This document shows, one piece after another, positions 6,076 through 14,935 of a stretch of DNA of 64,000 nt. The stretch is from Rhodocaloribacter litoris (GTDB lineage: Bacteria; Bacteroidota; Rhodothermia; Rhodothermales; ISCAR-4553), in NCBI RefSeq assembly GCF_011682235.2, contig NZ_CP076718.1, forward strand, positions 2,724,622-2,788,621, in the 5' to 3' direction. Positions within the stretch are counted from its first letter, which is position 1. Each line of letters starts with the position of its first letter. Made by a program: the position numbers and the translations under genes. The notes beneath the pieces are model-generated. The model made no database searches. It saw nothing but the letters and a program-made list of their open reading frames with translations, and had not been told where the DNA came from.

Positions 6076-8505
6076 ATGGCAGAAACGATACGGACACCGG
6101 TCTTCCAGCGGTACGACGTTCTGGAGAAGATCGGCAGCGGGAGTATGGGGGCCGTCTACAAGGCCCGCGACGTCCGGCTGGACCGGTACGTGGCGCTGAA
6201 GGTGCTGCCGCCGGGGCTGCGGGATCATCCCGAGTCGCTGGAGCGCTTCAAGCGGGAGGCACGGGTGCTGGCCCGGATGAAGCACCCGGGCGTGGCCTCG
6301 GTCTACGACGCCGACGTGGAGAGCGATTTCCCCTTCATGGTGATGGAGCTGGTCGAAGGGGAGAACCTGGAGCAGGTGTTGCGTGCCCGGGGACCGTTGC
6401 CGGTCGATGAGGTGATCCGGCTGGGCGGGGAGATCGCGGAGGCGCTCGAGCACATCCATTGCCATCGCATCGTGCACCGGGACATCAAGACGGCCAACAT
6501 CGTCATCGGGCCGGAGGGGCGGGCCGTCATCACCGACTTCGGCATTGCCTTCGTGGCGTCGTTGCCCCGGCTTTCGCACGGCACGCTCGGCACGCCCGAG
6601 TACATGAGCCCCGAGCAGGCCGACGGCCGGCCGATGGACGGGCGGTCGGACCTCTACAGTGTGGGGGTGGTGCTCTATGAGTGTCTCACGGGGAAGGTCC
6701 CGTTCGAGCGGGGCGGGGAGAGCCTCACGGCGCTGACCGATCTGTTGCGCCGGATTCTGGAGGAGCCGCCGCCGTCGCTCCGTAGCCGCCGGCCCGAGGT
6801 GCCGGCCTGGCTGGCCGAGGTCGTCGAGCGGTGCCTGGCCAAGAACCCGAACGACCGCTTTGCCCGGGCGGCCGAGCTGGCGGCGGCCCTCCAGCCGCCC
6901 CCGGTGATCGAGGTGCCGGCCACGGCGCCCGCTTCGCCGGTGCCGGCCACGTGGCAGCCCGAGAGCACCGCCTCGGTCCGATCCTCGACGATTCTCATCA
7001 GCCACGCCGAGGCCGTGGAGGCCGTGCGGTTCAGCCCGGACGGGCGCCGCCTGGCCACGGCGTGCAAGGACCGGGCGATCCGTGTCTGGGAGGTGCGGTC
7101 GGGCCGGCTGCTGCGCCTGTTGAAGGGTCCTTCGGCGCTGTCGGTCTCGTTTCGTCCCGGCGGGGTCTACCTGGCCGCCGGCTGCGTCGACGGCGTCGTC
7201 CGCATCTGGGACGTGGAAGGGGAGCGGCTGGTGCAGGCGATCCATGCCCACACGGGGTACGTTCTCTCGGTGGCCTACAGCCCGGCCGGCGACCACCTGG
7301 CCTCGGGGGCCATGGACGGAGCCGTTCACATCTGGCAGGCCCGCACGGGCCGGCTCGTGCGCACGCTCGGCCAGCACACGGGCTACGTGCTTTCGGTTTC
7401 CTTCAGCCCGGACGGCGCCAAGCTGGCCTCGGGCAGCGCCGACGGGGCTGTCCGCCTCTGGGACGTCAAGACGGGCCGGCTGCTGCGCCGCCTCAAGGGA
7501 CACGCCGGCTACATTCCCTCGGTTGCCTTCAGCCCGGACGGGGTGCGGCTGGCCTCCGGGGGTGTCGACGGGGCCGTCCGCCTCTGGGACGTCCGGAGCG
7601 GCCAGCTGTTGCACAAGCTCCAGGGACACAGCGACTGGGTGATGTCGGTTGCCTTCAGCCCGGACGGGGCGCAGCTGGCCAGCGCCGGGCGGGATCAGAG
7701 CATTCGCCTCTGGGATGCCCGGCGAGGTCGCCCGCTGGAGCGGCTCAAAGGGCACACGGGCGCCGTCATGTCGGTTGCCTTCAGCCCGGACGGCACCCGG
7801 CTGGTCTCCGGCAGCACCGACCACACGGCCCGGCTCTGGCATCTGGGGCGGCGCACGTTCCGGCCGGGACGCTGGCTCCGGTGGCTTGCCGTGGTGCTCC
7901 TCCTGGCGGCCCTGGTCGGCCTGGCCCTCTTTTTCGACCGTCTCCCGCTCGACCGGCTGTCCTTCAACCGGGCGGATCTGACCGGCCTCTTCGGCACCCC
8001 GACGGAAAACAACTCGGCTGTTTCTCGGCGGGGTGCCGGCTCCGGGTCGGTGAGGCCGGTCTCCCCCGCGCCGGTTCAGCCGCTGGCGCCCCCCGGCACG
8101 CACACGCCGGGGGGGCAACGGCCGGCATCTTCGTCCGGCCCGGAAACTTCATCCGAGGGGCGGGCTGGTTCCTCCGTGCTTCGCCCGGCCGCGCCACGGG
8201 ATGAGCTGTACGGGCCCGGTGGTCTCGTGCTGGGGCACGGGGGCTACACCCTCGTCGTGGCCGTCGAGACGAACCGGCACCGCGCGCAGGCGCTGGCTGC
8301 CCGCTACCGGGACGACGGCTTCCGCGTGGCCGTCCTGGGGGTGCTTTTCCAGGGCCGTCTTACGTACCGCGTCGTCGTCGGCCAGTTTGCAGGCTGGGAC
8401 GAAGCCGGCGCGGCCCGCCGCCGCCTCGTCCGGGGCGGGACCGTACCCTTCGACACCTGGATCATGCGCCTTCAACCTGCGGAACGCTGGCGCGTAGAGC
8501 GTTGA
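6076..8505 (+). CDS. Ser/Thr protein kinase with WD40 propeller, TM helix and SPOR-like domain
   Basis: An 809-residue receptor-like kinase. The Hanks-type kinase domain covers 13-270: glycine loop GSGSMGAVYKA (20-30), Lys42, catalytic HRDIKTAN (134-141), DFG (154-156) and TPEYMSPE (173-180). Seven WD40 repeats follow (about 308-592), each ending RLWD-like and enough for a closed propeller. One transmembrane helix lies near 603-621. After a Pro/Ser-rich linker, residues about 735-800 (YTLVVAVETNRHRAQALAARY, RVVVGQF) resemble a SPOR domain, a fold that binds peptidoglycan glycan strands. Expected topology places the kinase and propeller in the cytoplasm and the SPOR part outside. Most bacterial cell-wall kinases carry PASTA repeats in that position. 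It opens a cluster with PP2C, FHA and RodA-PBP genes. The SPOR call is by eye. Confidence 0.9.
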   Translation: MAETIRTPVFQRYDVLEKIGSGSMGAVYKARDVRLDRYVALKVLPPGLRDHPESLERFKREARVLARMKHPGVASVYDADVESDFPFMVMELVEGENLEQVLRARGPLPVDEVIRLGGEIAEALEHIHCHRIVHRDIKTANIVIGPEGRAVITDFGIAFVASLPRLSHGTLGTPEYMSPEQADGRPMDGRSDLYSVGVVLYECLTGKVPFERGGESLTALTDLLRRILEEPPPSLRSRRPEVPAWLAEVVERCLAKNPNDRFARAAELAAALQPPPVIEVPATAPASPVPATWQPESTASVRSSTILISHAEAVEAVRFSPDGRRLATACKDRAIRVWEVRSGRLLRLLKGPSALSVSFRPGGVYLAAGCVDGVVRIWDVEGERLVQAIHAHTGYVLSVAYSPAGDHLASGAMDGAVHIWQARTGRLVRTLGQHTGYVLSVSFSPDGAKLASGSADGAVRLWDVKTGRLLRRLKGHAGYIPSVAFSPDGVRLASGGVDGAVRLWDVRSGQLLHKLQGHSDWVMSVAFSPDGAQLASAGRDQSIRLWDARRGRPLERLKGHTGAVMSVAFSPDGTRLVSGSTDHTARLWHLGRRTFRPGRWLRWLAVVLLLAALVGLALFFDRLPLDRLSFNRADLTGLFGTPTENNSAVSRRGAGSGSVRPVSPAPVQPLAPPGTHTPGGQRPASSSGPETSSEGRAGSSVLRPAAPRDELYGPGGLVLGHGGYTLVVAVETNRHRAQALAARYRDDGFRVAVLGVLFQGRLTYRVVVGQFAGWDEAGAARRRLVRGGTVPFDTWIMRLQPAERWRVER

Positions 8506-8565
8506 ACGGGGTGCCGGCCGGTACACCCGCCGCATAGCGTAGAAGGCCATCTCCGAAACTGGACT

Positions 8566-10257
8566 ATGCCCGACGGTATCTCTCCCCCGCTCGACACGGC
8601 CGGTGGCGGTCACGACCGCGGTGTGCTTCTTTCCTGGGTGGACCTGCGCACCGACCCCTATTCGACCGGGCGTGACGGCGAACGCGAGGTCGGTCCCACG
8701 CTGACCCTGCTCTTTGATCCCGAGTCGCCGTACCGGGATCGCATCGGCCATGTCGTCCTGTTCTATCGCAAGCCGACCCACGATCCGAAGCGCCACGAGG
8801 ACTTTGCGGCCGCCGACGCCACGCGGAAGGAGATCGAGCGCCTGGGCGCCCGCCGCCGCATCAAGGTGGAACTCGTTCCCTGGCACGGCGAGGACCCGAC
8901 CGACCATCGCAGCCTGTTCGAGTTCCTGAACCCGCAGGTGACCGAGCTCGGCGAGCGGTTTGCCCGGCAACTGCTGGTGGTCCACATCAGCCCCGGAACC
9001 CCGGCCATGCAGACGGTGTGGGTCCTCATGGCCGAGATGGGGCTGATCCGCCGGCCGTTCGTGGCGGTGAAGAGCCTGCGCCGGGCCCACCGGGCGGGCC
9101 GTCCCGCCGTCGTACCCGTCAGCCTGGACATCCCCACCTTCTACAAAGCGTTCCACCGGGCCCGCCCCATGCACACCGCCCCGACCGAGGTCGGGGAGCG
9201 CGTCCTGTTCGATCCGCACCACTTCGTCTCCGACAAGCTCAAGCGCCTCTACGCCGATGCCCGCCGCTTCGCCCGGTTGAACGTGCCCATCCTCATCCTG
9301 GGCGAGCGCGGCACCGGCAAGACGACCCTGGCCTCGTGGATCCGGAGCAACAGCCCGTTCCGCCAGCCCCAGAAAGACGCTTCGTGGCCGTCGGTGCCGT
9401 GCAGCCAGTACAGCCCCGAGACGATGCGGGCCGAGCTCTTCGGCTACGTCAAGGGTGCCTTCACCGACGCCCGGCAGGATACCGAGGGCCTCCTCCATGC
9501 CGCCGACGGCGACACCCTCTTCCTCGATGAGATCGGCGACATCTCGCGCGACCTCCAGCGCCTGCTCATCCGCGCCCTCGAAGAGAAACGCTTTACCCGC
9601 GTCGGCGCCACCGTGCCCGAAGAGAGTCACTTCCGCCTCATCACGGCCACCAACCTGCCGTGGGACGAACTCCGAAAACGCCTCGACCCCGACTTCCTCG
9701 ATCGCATCAGCGTGCTCGTGCTGGAGGTGCCGCCCCTGCGCCAGGTGCGTGAAGACCTGCCCTGGCTCTGGCGCCGGCTCTTCCAGGAGGCGCTCGCACG
9801 CGCACAGGTGCCCGCCGGGCGGGTCCACCTCGACGCCGCCGGCCACGAGCGCGTCGTCCGCCACCTGTGCCGCCACCCGCTGCCGGGCAACCTGCGTGAC
9901 CTCTTCCGCGTGGCCTATCACCTCATTGCCACCTGTACCGACGAGCCTGATCCTGACCTTGCCGGAGACGACTGCATCGGCTACGCGCTCGAACAGGCCC
10001 TGGGCGGGCACGCCCGTCCCGTCGAACGGGAACGGCTGCCCCGTGCCGTCGCCGCCGCCTTCGCCCAGGACGAACCGCTCGACCCGCTCCTGCCCGACGG
10101 GCAGATCATCCCCACCCGCACCGTCGAGCGTGCCTTCCGCCGCTACCTGGCTGCCGAACTGCGCCGCATCGCCCGCCAGCGCGGCCTCCAGCCGCAGGAC
10201 CTGTGCGACATGACCGACCGCACCCTGCAGAAGTGGGTCAAGGAAGAGGGAGGTTGA
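8566..10257 (+). CDS. CARF-like sensor + sigma54-type AAA+ ATPase (RtcR-like regulator)
   Basis: 563-residue regulator. The N-terminal 200 residues resemble the CARF domain of RtcR, with HISPGTPAM (140-148) at the ligand-loop position of CARF folds. RtcR uses this domain to sense RNA ends. The AAA+ domain (about 215-465) has Walker A GERGTGKT (246-253) and Walker B LFLDEIGD (318-325). The loop that normally contacts sigma54 reads GAFTDA (297-302) instead of GAFTGA, so coupling to sigma54 may be altered. The C-terminal end (RTLQKWVKEEGG) suits a helix-turn-helix. No rtcB or rtcA gene is near. It sits between the SPOR kinase and the lytic transglycosylase in the same direction. Its target genes and ligand are unknown. 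Confidence 0.85.
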   Translation: MPDGISPPLDTAGGGHDRGVLLSWVDLRTDPYSTGRDGEREVGPTLTLLFDPESPYRDRIGHVVLFYRKPTHDPKRHEDFAAADATRKEIERLGARRRIKVELVPWHGEDPTDHRSLFEFLNPQVTELGERFARQLLVVHISPGTPAMQTVWVLMAEMGLIRRPFVAVKSLRRAHRAGRPAVVPVSLDIPTFYKAFHRARPMHTAPTEVGERVLFDPHHFVSDKLKRLYADARRFARLNVPILILGERGTGKTTLASWIRSNSPFRQPQKDASWPSVPCSQYSPETMRAELFGYVKGAFTDARQDTEGLLHAADGDTLFLDEIGDISRDLQRLLIRALEEKRFTRVGATVPEESHFRLITATNLPWDELRKRLDPDFLDRISVLVLEVPPLRQVREDLPWLWRRLFQEALARAQVPAGRVHLDAAGHERVVRHLCRHPLPGNLRDLFRVAYHLIATCTDEPDPDLAGDDCIGYALEQALGGHARPVERERLPRAVAAAFAQDEPLDPLLPDGQIIPTRTVERAFRRYLAAELRRIARQRGLQPQDLCDMTDRTLQKWVKEEGG

Positions 10258-10566
10258 GCCGGCATCGGCGGGAAGGGTCATGGGTGGCCCGCCCGGGGGA
10301 ACCTGGGCCGGTCCGTCGCAGGCATCCGGGTGCCCTGTGCCCGCTCCCGCCGGGGGGGCCCGCGGGTCCGAACGATCCTTCTTGCCGGGGCGACGAGGGA
10401 TTCGCCCCTCCGGCCCTGAAGAGCGGAAAGAACCAGCACGACACGTCTTTTGAGTCCCCCGGGCGGATCCGGTACGCCCTTTGGTGCCTGCCGGGATGAG
10501 CGACACAGGGCTGCCCTGGCCGCGTCATGCGGCCTGCGCGGCCCGGAAACCGGACCTGCCGACGAC
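10258..10566. other. Non-coding gap with one hairpin
   Basis: 309 bases between the AAA+ regulator and the lytic transglycosylase. The frames crossing it give Arg/Pro-rich shadow translations with no recognisable domain. A 7-bp hairpin (GGGGCGA at 10387-10393 with TCGCCCC at 10402-10408) is the only structure seen, and no T-run follows it. No promoter is recognised. Confidence 0.5.
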
Positions 10567-12720
10567 ATGACGATTGCGACCACGTTACCTCGCCCCTTGC
10601 TTTGTCCCTTTGCCCTGCTGGGCAGCCTGCTTTTCCTCGCCGCCTGCGCCAGCACGGGGCCGGGAGGAACCCCCTCGTGGACCGGTGTCACCGAGCGCCC
10701 GGCCACGAAGCACGAGCCGCGTGGCGAGCCACGCGCCGGCGAGCCCGCGGCGCAGAGCCGGGACGACGCGCCGTTGCCGCCTCCGGACGCCACGATGCTC
10801 CGCGCCCGCATCTACGAAGCCATGGCGCGGGTGAGCTATGCCCGGGCCGGCGGCGACCTCGAGGCCGTCGAGGCCGCGCTCGACGAGGCGATGGAGGGCA
10901 TCCGGCAGCTGGCCGCCACCCCCGGCACCCTCGACGATCCCGAGATGCGCGAACTCTACCGCTCCGTCGTCACCGCCTATGAACAGTACTACGGCGTGCC
11001 GGACACGCTCCAGACCGAATACGGCGAGATCTTCGCCTTTCGCGATGCCATGTTCGAGGCCATGAACGCGCTCGACGAGCCGCTCCTCGAAGACGTGATG
11101 CTGCCTCCTGTGACGCCCGCCGCGACGACCATCCCGCTGCACCGCAACCGCCTCGTCGAACAGAGCATCCGTTTCCTGCTCAAGGAACCGGACAGGCACC
11201 TGCACAAGTGGCTCAGCCGGGCCGCCACCTATTTTCCCATGATCGAGCAGATCCTTCGGGAAGAAGGCGTGCCGGACGAGTTGAAGTACCTGGCGATGAT
11301 CGAGAGCGGGCTCAACCCGCGGGCCCGCAGTCGTGCGAGTGCCGTCGGAATGTGGCAGTTCATGTCGGCCACGGGCCGGGCCTACGGATTGCAGGTGACG
11401 CACTGGGTCGATGAGCGGCGCGACCCCGAGAAGTCCACGCGGGCGGCGGCCCGGCACCTGCGTGATCTGTACGAGACGTTCGGCAACTGGCACTATGTGC
11501 TGGCCGCCTACAACAGCGGGGCCGGGCGGGTGCGGCAGGCCATGCGACGGGCCGGCGTCACCTCGGCCCGAGAGACGCCCGTGTGGGAGATCTACCCGTA
11601 CCTGCCGCGCGAGACGCGCAACTACATTCCCATGTTCATGGCCACCGTGATGGTTGCCTCGAACCCCGGGGCGTTCGGTGTGCAGCCGGTCGCGCCCGGC
11701 CCACGCTATGCCTACGACGTAGCCGAGGTCGAGGGGATGCTCGACCTCGGCCTGGTGGCCGAGATGGCCGGCACCGACGTAGAGACGATCCGTGCCCTCA
11801 ACCCCGAGCTGCGGCAGTGGGCCACGCCGCCTTCGAGCACGCCGTACCGCCTTCGCCTGCCTGCCGGCACGCGCGACCGCTTCACCGCGGCCTATGCGGC
11901 CTTGCCCGAGGAACGCCGGCAGAGCGTGGCAATCCACACCGTCCGTCGTGGCGATACCCTGGGCAAGATCGCCCGGCGCTACGACACCACCGTGGCAGCC
12001 ATCCAGGAGGTGAACGGCCTCCGGGGAACGACGATCCAGGTGGGACAGACGCTCCACGTGCCCGTTCGGTACGAAGCCTATGCCGGGGTCACGGCCTCCA
12101 CCGGCGGGCACGTGCAGTACGGGAGCCGCCCGCCGGGCGAGGACGCCACGCCGGTCGTGACGGCTTCCCTCACGGCCGGGGATCGTGCCGCCGGTCCGGC
12201 ACCCGGTGAGGCGGCATCCGAACACCGCACCCGCGTCCGCTACCACGTCCGGCGCGGCGACAACCTGACCGAGATCGCCCGGCGCTACGGCGTCACGGTG
12301 GACGATCTGCAGCGATGGAACGACCTCACCGGCAGCCGCATCTATCCGGGTCAGACGCTCACGGTCTATCCGGGCGAAGCCGGCACGGCGGCCTCCACCG
12401 GCCGGAAGGTCACCTACCAGGTACGGCCGGGCGACAACCTCACCCGGATCGCCGCACGGTATGGCGTCACGGTGGATGACCTGCGGCGGTGGAACGACCT
12501 CCGGAGCGATCACATCCGTGCGGGCCAGCGGCTAACCATCTATGCCGGCGAGCATACCGGCACCGGCGGCCGGTGGATCTCGTACACCGTCCGGCGCGGA
12601 GACACGCTGACCGAGATCGGCCGCCGCTACGGCGCCACACCGGCCGAGCTGCGCAAGTGGAACGCGCTCCGCACCGACCGCCTCCTGGTGGGACAGCGCC
12701 TGGCGATTTTCGTACGCTGA
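10567..12720 (+). CDS. Lipoprotein lytic transglycosylase with four LysM domains (MltD-like)
   Basis: 717-residue envelope lipoprotein that should cleave peptidoglycan glycan strands. A lipobox LAAC places the lipidated cysteine at residue 27, and this fixes the ATG at 10567 over a longer frame. The SLT domain covers about 215-345, with catalytic Glu246 in AMIESGLNP, then GMWQFMSATG and AAYNSGAGRV, as in MltD. Four LysM peptidoglycan-binding motifs follow at about 455-499, 557-601, 615-659 and 672-716, each beginning VRRGD or VRPGD. Four LysM copies is more than E. coli MltD has. The gene lies inside the kinase/phosphatase/RodA-PBP cluster, which suggests coupled regulation of cell-wall synthesis and turnover. 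Confidence 0.93.
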   Translation: MTIATTLPRPLLCPFALLGSLLFLAACASTGPGGTPSWTGVTERPATKHEPRGEPRAGEPAAQSRDDAPLPPPDATMLRARIYEAMARVSYARAGGDLEAVEAALDEAMEGIRQLAATPGTLDDPEMRELYRSVVTAYEQYYGVPDTLQTEYGEIFAFRDAMFEAMNALDEPLLEDVMLPPVTPAATTIPLHRNRLVEQSIRFLLKEPDRHLHKWLSRAATYFPMIEQILREEGVPDELKYLAMIESGLNPRARSRASAVGMWQFMSATGRAYGLQVTHWVDERRDPEKSTRAAARHLRDLYETFGNWHYVLAAYNSGAGRVRQAMRRAGVTSARETPVWEIYPYLPRETRNYIPMFMATVMVASNPGAFGVQPVAPGPRYAYDVAEVEGMLDLGLVAEMAGTDVETIRALNPELRQWATPPSSTPYRLRLPAGTRDRFTAAYAALPEERRQSVAIHTVRRGDTLGKIARRYDTTVAAIQEVNGLRGTTIQVGQTLHVPVRYEAYAGVTASTGGHVQYGSRPPGEDATPVVTASLTAGDRAAGPAPGEAASEHRTRVRYHVRRGDNLTEIARRYGVTVDDLQRWNDLTGSRIYPGQTLTVYPGEAGTAASTGRKVTYQVRPGDNLTRIAARYGVTVDDLRRWNDLRSDHIRAGQRLTIYAGEHTGTGGRWISYTVRRGDTLTEIGRRYGATPAELRKWNALRTDRLLVGQRLAIFVR

Positions 12721-12728
12721 CACACAGG

Positions 12729-12794
12729 GCGTATTGCGTAGTACGTCTTTCGTACAGGCACTTCTGCCCGCCACGACGCACTACGACGTACGCA
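12729..12794. repeat. Intergenic GCGTAGTACG-type inverted word repeat
   Basis: Bases 12729-12746 (GCGTATTGCGTAGTACGT) and 12773-12793 (ACGACGCACTACGACGTACG) share the words GCGTAGT/ACTACG in opposite orientation around a short spacer. The same words occur in the gap at 56151-56224. The element fills most of the space between the transglycosylase and the FHA gene. Confidence 0.6.
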
Positions 12795-12816
12795 CAACGA
12801 AACACCCCTACGAGCC

Positions 12817-13764
12817 ATGGCCGAGAAGCAGCGTCCCACCGCCCGCCAGATCGTCGACGCCGTCGTGCAGGCCATGCACGAGGCCCGGGAACCGCTCGAC
12901 GAAGACCTCATCCTGGTTCCTCCCGTCTTCGACGTGCTCCTGCACCCGTCGGCGTATCAGGACCTCCAGACACTTTTCCCGCGCATCAAGGAGCAGGCCA
13001 AGAAGCGGCTCGACGCCGAGCTCGAGCGGCTCAACCGGCAGCAAGGGGAGCGGCGTCTCTTCCGGCGTCTGCTTCATCAGGTCCTTCGGCTCTTTTCCGC
13101 CGAGCATTACCTCCGGCGTGCCTCCCGGGGCCGGGCACGCTATGAGCGTGCCGGCGAGGCATGGTCCATCGACATCGGCGTGACCGCCGAGCCCGACGCC
13201 GGCATCGACTATCTGGCCGTCGAGACCGATTTCGCCGCGCAGGCCCCGCCGCAGCTGAAGGGGCGCCCGACGGTGAACATCCGCCGCCGTACCCTGGTCC
13301 TCCCCGATGGCCGCCTCGAAACCGTTCTGACAACCGAGCGGCCCGAACGGGGTGCCGGGGGGGACGCTCGGCCGTCGTCCCGTCGTACGACCCGGCACCT
13401 GCCGGTGCCGTTGCCAGTGACCCCTGTCAATGCGCTGGCCCGCCTCACCTACGAAGACGACACCGGGTCGCATGTGGTCTACATGACCACCCCGCGTTTC
13501 CGCATCGGCCGGTACGATGCGACGGGCGACGTCGACCTGCCGCTCCACACCCTGCCCGACGTTTCCCGGGAGCATGCCTGCATCCGGCACGAGGGCCAGC
13601 AGGGGTTTGCCATCAAGGATCTGAGCCGGTTTGGCGTCACGGTCAACGGGAAAAAGATCCCTCCCGGCGAGAAGGGGGATCCGGAGGCCGGCTGGCACCC
13701 CCTGCCTCCGAAGGCCGAGATCGGGCTGGCCAATGCCGTTTTCATCACCTTCGAAGCCCTCTGA
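12817..13764 (+). CDS. FhaA-like protein with C-terminal FHA domain
   Basis: 315 residues. The C-terminal FHA phosphothreonine-binding domain (about 205-315) shows the conserved RIGR (229-232), SREHA (250-254) and SRFGVTVNG (270-278) residues. The N-terminal 60 residues (ILVPPVFDVLLHPSAYQDL and following helices) resemble the DUF3662 domain of actinobacterial FhaA. There is no signal peptide, so it should be cytoplasmic. It lies between the transglycosylase and the PP2C phosphatase. It would be expected to bind phosphorylated targets of the kinase encoded at 6076-8505, by analogy with FhaA, which recruits phosphorylated MviN in mycobacteria. The start ATG follows a short repeat-filled gap without a Shine-Dalgarno sequence. 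The DUF3662 match is by eye. Confidence 0.85.
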   Translation: MAEKQRPTARQIVDAVVQAMHEAREPLDEDLILVPPVFDVLLHPSAYQDLQTLFPRIKEQAKKRLDAELERLNRQQGERRLFRRLLHQVLRLFSAEHYLRRASRGRARYERAGEAWSIDIGVTAEPDAGIDYLAVETDFAAQAPPQLKGRPTVNIRRRTLVLPDGRLETVLTTERPERGAGGDARPSSRRTTRHLPVPLPVTPVNALARLTYEDDTGSHVVYMTTPRFRIGRYDATGDVDLPLHTLPDVSREHACIRHEGQQGFAIKDLSRFGVTVNGKKIPPGEKGDPEAGWHPLPPKAEIGLANAVFITFEAL

Positions 13765-13767
13765 GCC

Positions 13768-13863
13768 ATGCTGACGACCCTCTTGCATTACCTCTTTCTG
13801 ATGCTGTTGCTCACGTTTGCCGCCCGCCTGTTGCACGTCCACCGCCCGGACCGGCATCCCTGA
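13768..13863 (+). CDS. 31-residue single-helix membrane peptide
   Basis: A 32-codon frame fits exactly between the FHA gene (3 bases upstream) and the PP2C gene (9 bases downstream). It encodes MLTTLLHYLFLMLLLTFAAR followed by LLHVHRPDRHP: one hydrophobic helix and a short positively charged tail. It may be a membrane microprotein of the signalling operon. I do not recognise a family, and there is no Shine-Dalgarno sequence, which is also true of its neighbours. The tight packing and the clear helix argue for a real gene; the short length means chance cannot be excluded. Confidence 0.5.
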   Translation: MLTTLLHYLFLMLLLTFAARLLHVHRPDRHP

Positions 13864-13872
13864 CCTCCGGCC

Positions 13873-14853
13873 ATGTATACCCCGTCCCATATCCTTTCTG
13901 CGGCCTCTCCGGTGAGCGGGTTTCGGGCCTTCGGGGCCACCGACCCGGGGCGGGAGCGCGAGCACAATGAGGACTGTTTCATCTGCGAGCCGGCATGCGG
14001 CCACTTTGCGGTGATCGACGGGGTGGGGGGCTATGCGGCCGGGGAGGTGGCCGCTGCGCTCGCCCGGGACCTCATAGCGGCGCAGCTCCGCCGGGGGACG
14101 GGTACGCCCGGGGAGCGGATCCGCCAGGCCATCGTCGCCGCCAACCGGGTCATCTACCAGCAGGGCCGCAGCCACCCGGGCCGCCGGGGCATGGCCTGCG
14201 TGCTCACCGTCGCCGTCGTCGAGGATGGCTTCGTCACCGTCGGGCACGTGGGCGACACGCGCCTGTACGTGATCCGTCGGGACGGTATCACCAAGGTAAC
14301 CCGCGACCACTCCGTCGTAGGCCTCCGCGAAGACCGGGGCGAGCTCAGCGAGTGGGAGGCTATGCTCCATCCCCGGCGCAACGAGATTCTCCGGGACGTC
14401 GGGTCGGTCTGGTGGGCGCCGGAGGATGAAGCGTGGGTCGATCTGTATCGTTTCCCCTTTTTGCCGGACACGGCTCTGCTCCTGTGCTCGGACGGCCTGA
14501 CGGACCTGGTGCCCAGTGACGTGCTCCGGCAGACGGTGCTGGCTCATGCCGGGCATCCCGGGCGAAGTGTAGCGGCCCTCATCGACCTGGCGAACCGGGC
14601 CGGCGGGTATGACAACATCACGGTGATCGTGGTGGAGGGGGAAGCGTTTGCGCCGGGCTCCCTGCCGGACGCTCCTTCGGATGGGCCGGAAGGACATGAC
14701 GCGCCGCCGGTGGAGGCCGGCATCCGGAAGGTGCACACCGGTTCGTTGCGGCTGCCACCCCCTGTGTGGCCGGCCGGGGCCACGTTGCTCCTGGTGGTCT
14801 TGTTCTGGTTGTTCTGGCGGGTATGGGATGCCGTGCAGCACGCGGGTCCGTGA
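13873..14853 (+). CDS. PP2C-family (PstP-like) protein phosphatase with C-terminal TM helix
   Basis: 326 residues. The metal-dependent Ser/Thr phosphatase domain (about 15-255) has the motifs REHNEDCF (Asp34), VIDGVGGY (Asp49), GHVGDTRLYV, CSDGLTDLV and GYDNITVIVV, so all main metal ligands are present. A linker and one hydrophobic helix near the C-terminus (TLLLVVLFWLFW) anchor it to the membrane with the catalytic part in the cytoplasm. Mycobacterial PstP has the same layout and reverses PknA/PknB phosphorylation, though PstP also has an outer domain that is missing here. The neighbours are FHA and RodA-PBP genes, so it probably opposes the SPOR kinase. Confidence 0.93.
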   Translation: MYTPSHILSAASPVSGFRAFGATDPGREREHNEDCFICEPACGHFAVIDGVGGYAAGEVAAALARDLIAAQLRRGTGTPGERIRQAIVAANRVIYQQGRSHPGRRGMACVLTVAVVEDGFVTVGHVGDTRLYVIRRDGITKVTRDHSVVGLREDRGELSEWEAMLHPRRNEILRDVGSVWWAPEDEAWVDLYRFPFLPDTALLLCSDGLTDLVPSDVLRQTVLAHAGHPGRSVAALIDLANRAGGYDNITVIVVEGEAFAPGSLPDAPSDGPEGHDAPPVEAGIRKVHTGSLRLPPPVWPAGATLLLVVLFWLFWRVWDAVQHAGP

Positions 14854-14935
14854 TGTACGAAGCCGGAGCACCCGCCCGTAGCGGTGTCCGGCGGATGTGG
14901 CCCGGCCCGTCTCACCCTGAATCCTGCGGTTTTTC

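Noticed and set aside
7015-7850. Tandem DNA repeats of about 126 bases
   Set aside because: They are the WD40 repeats of the kinase gene; the DNA similarity follows from the protein repeats.
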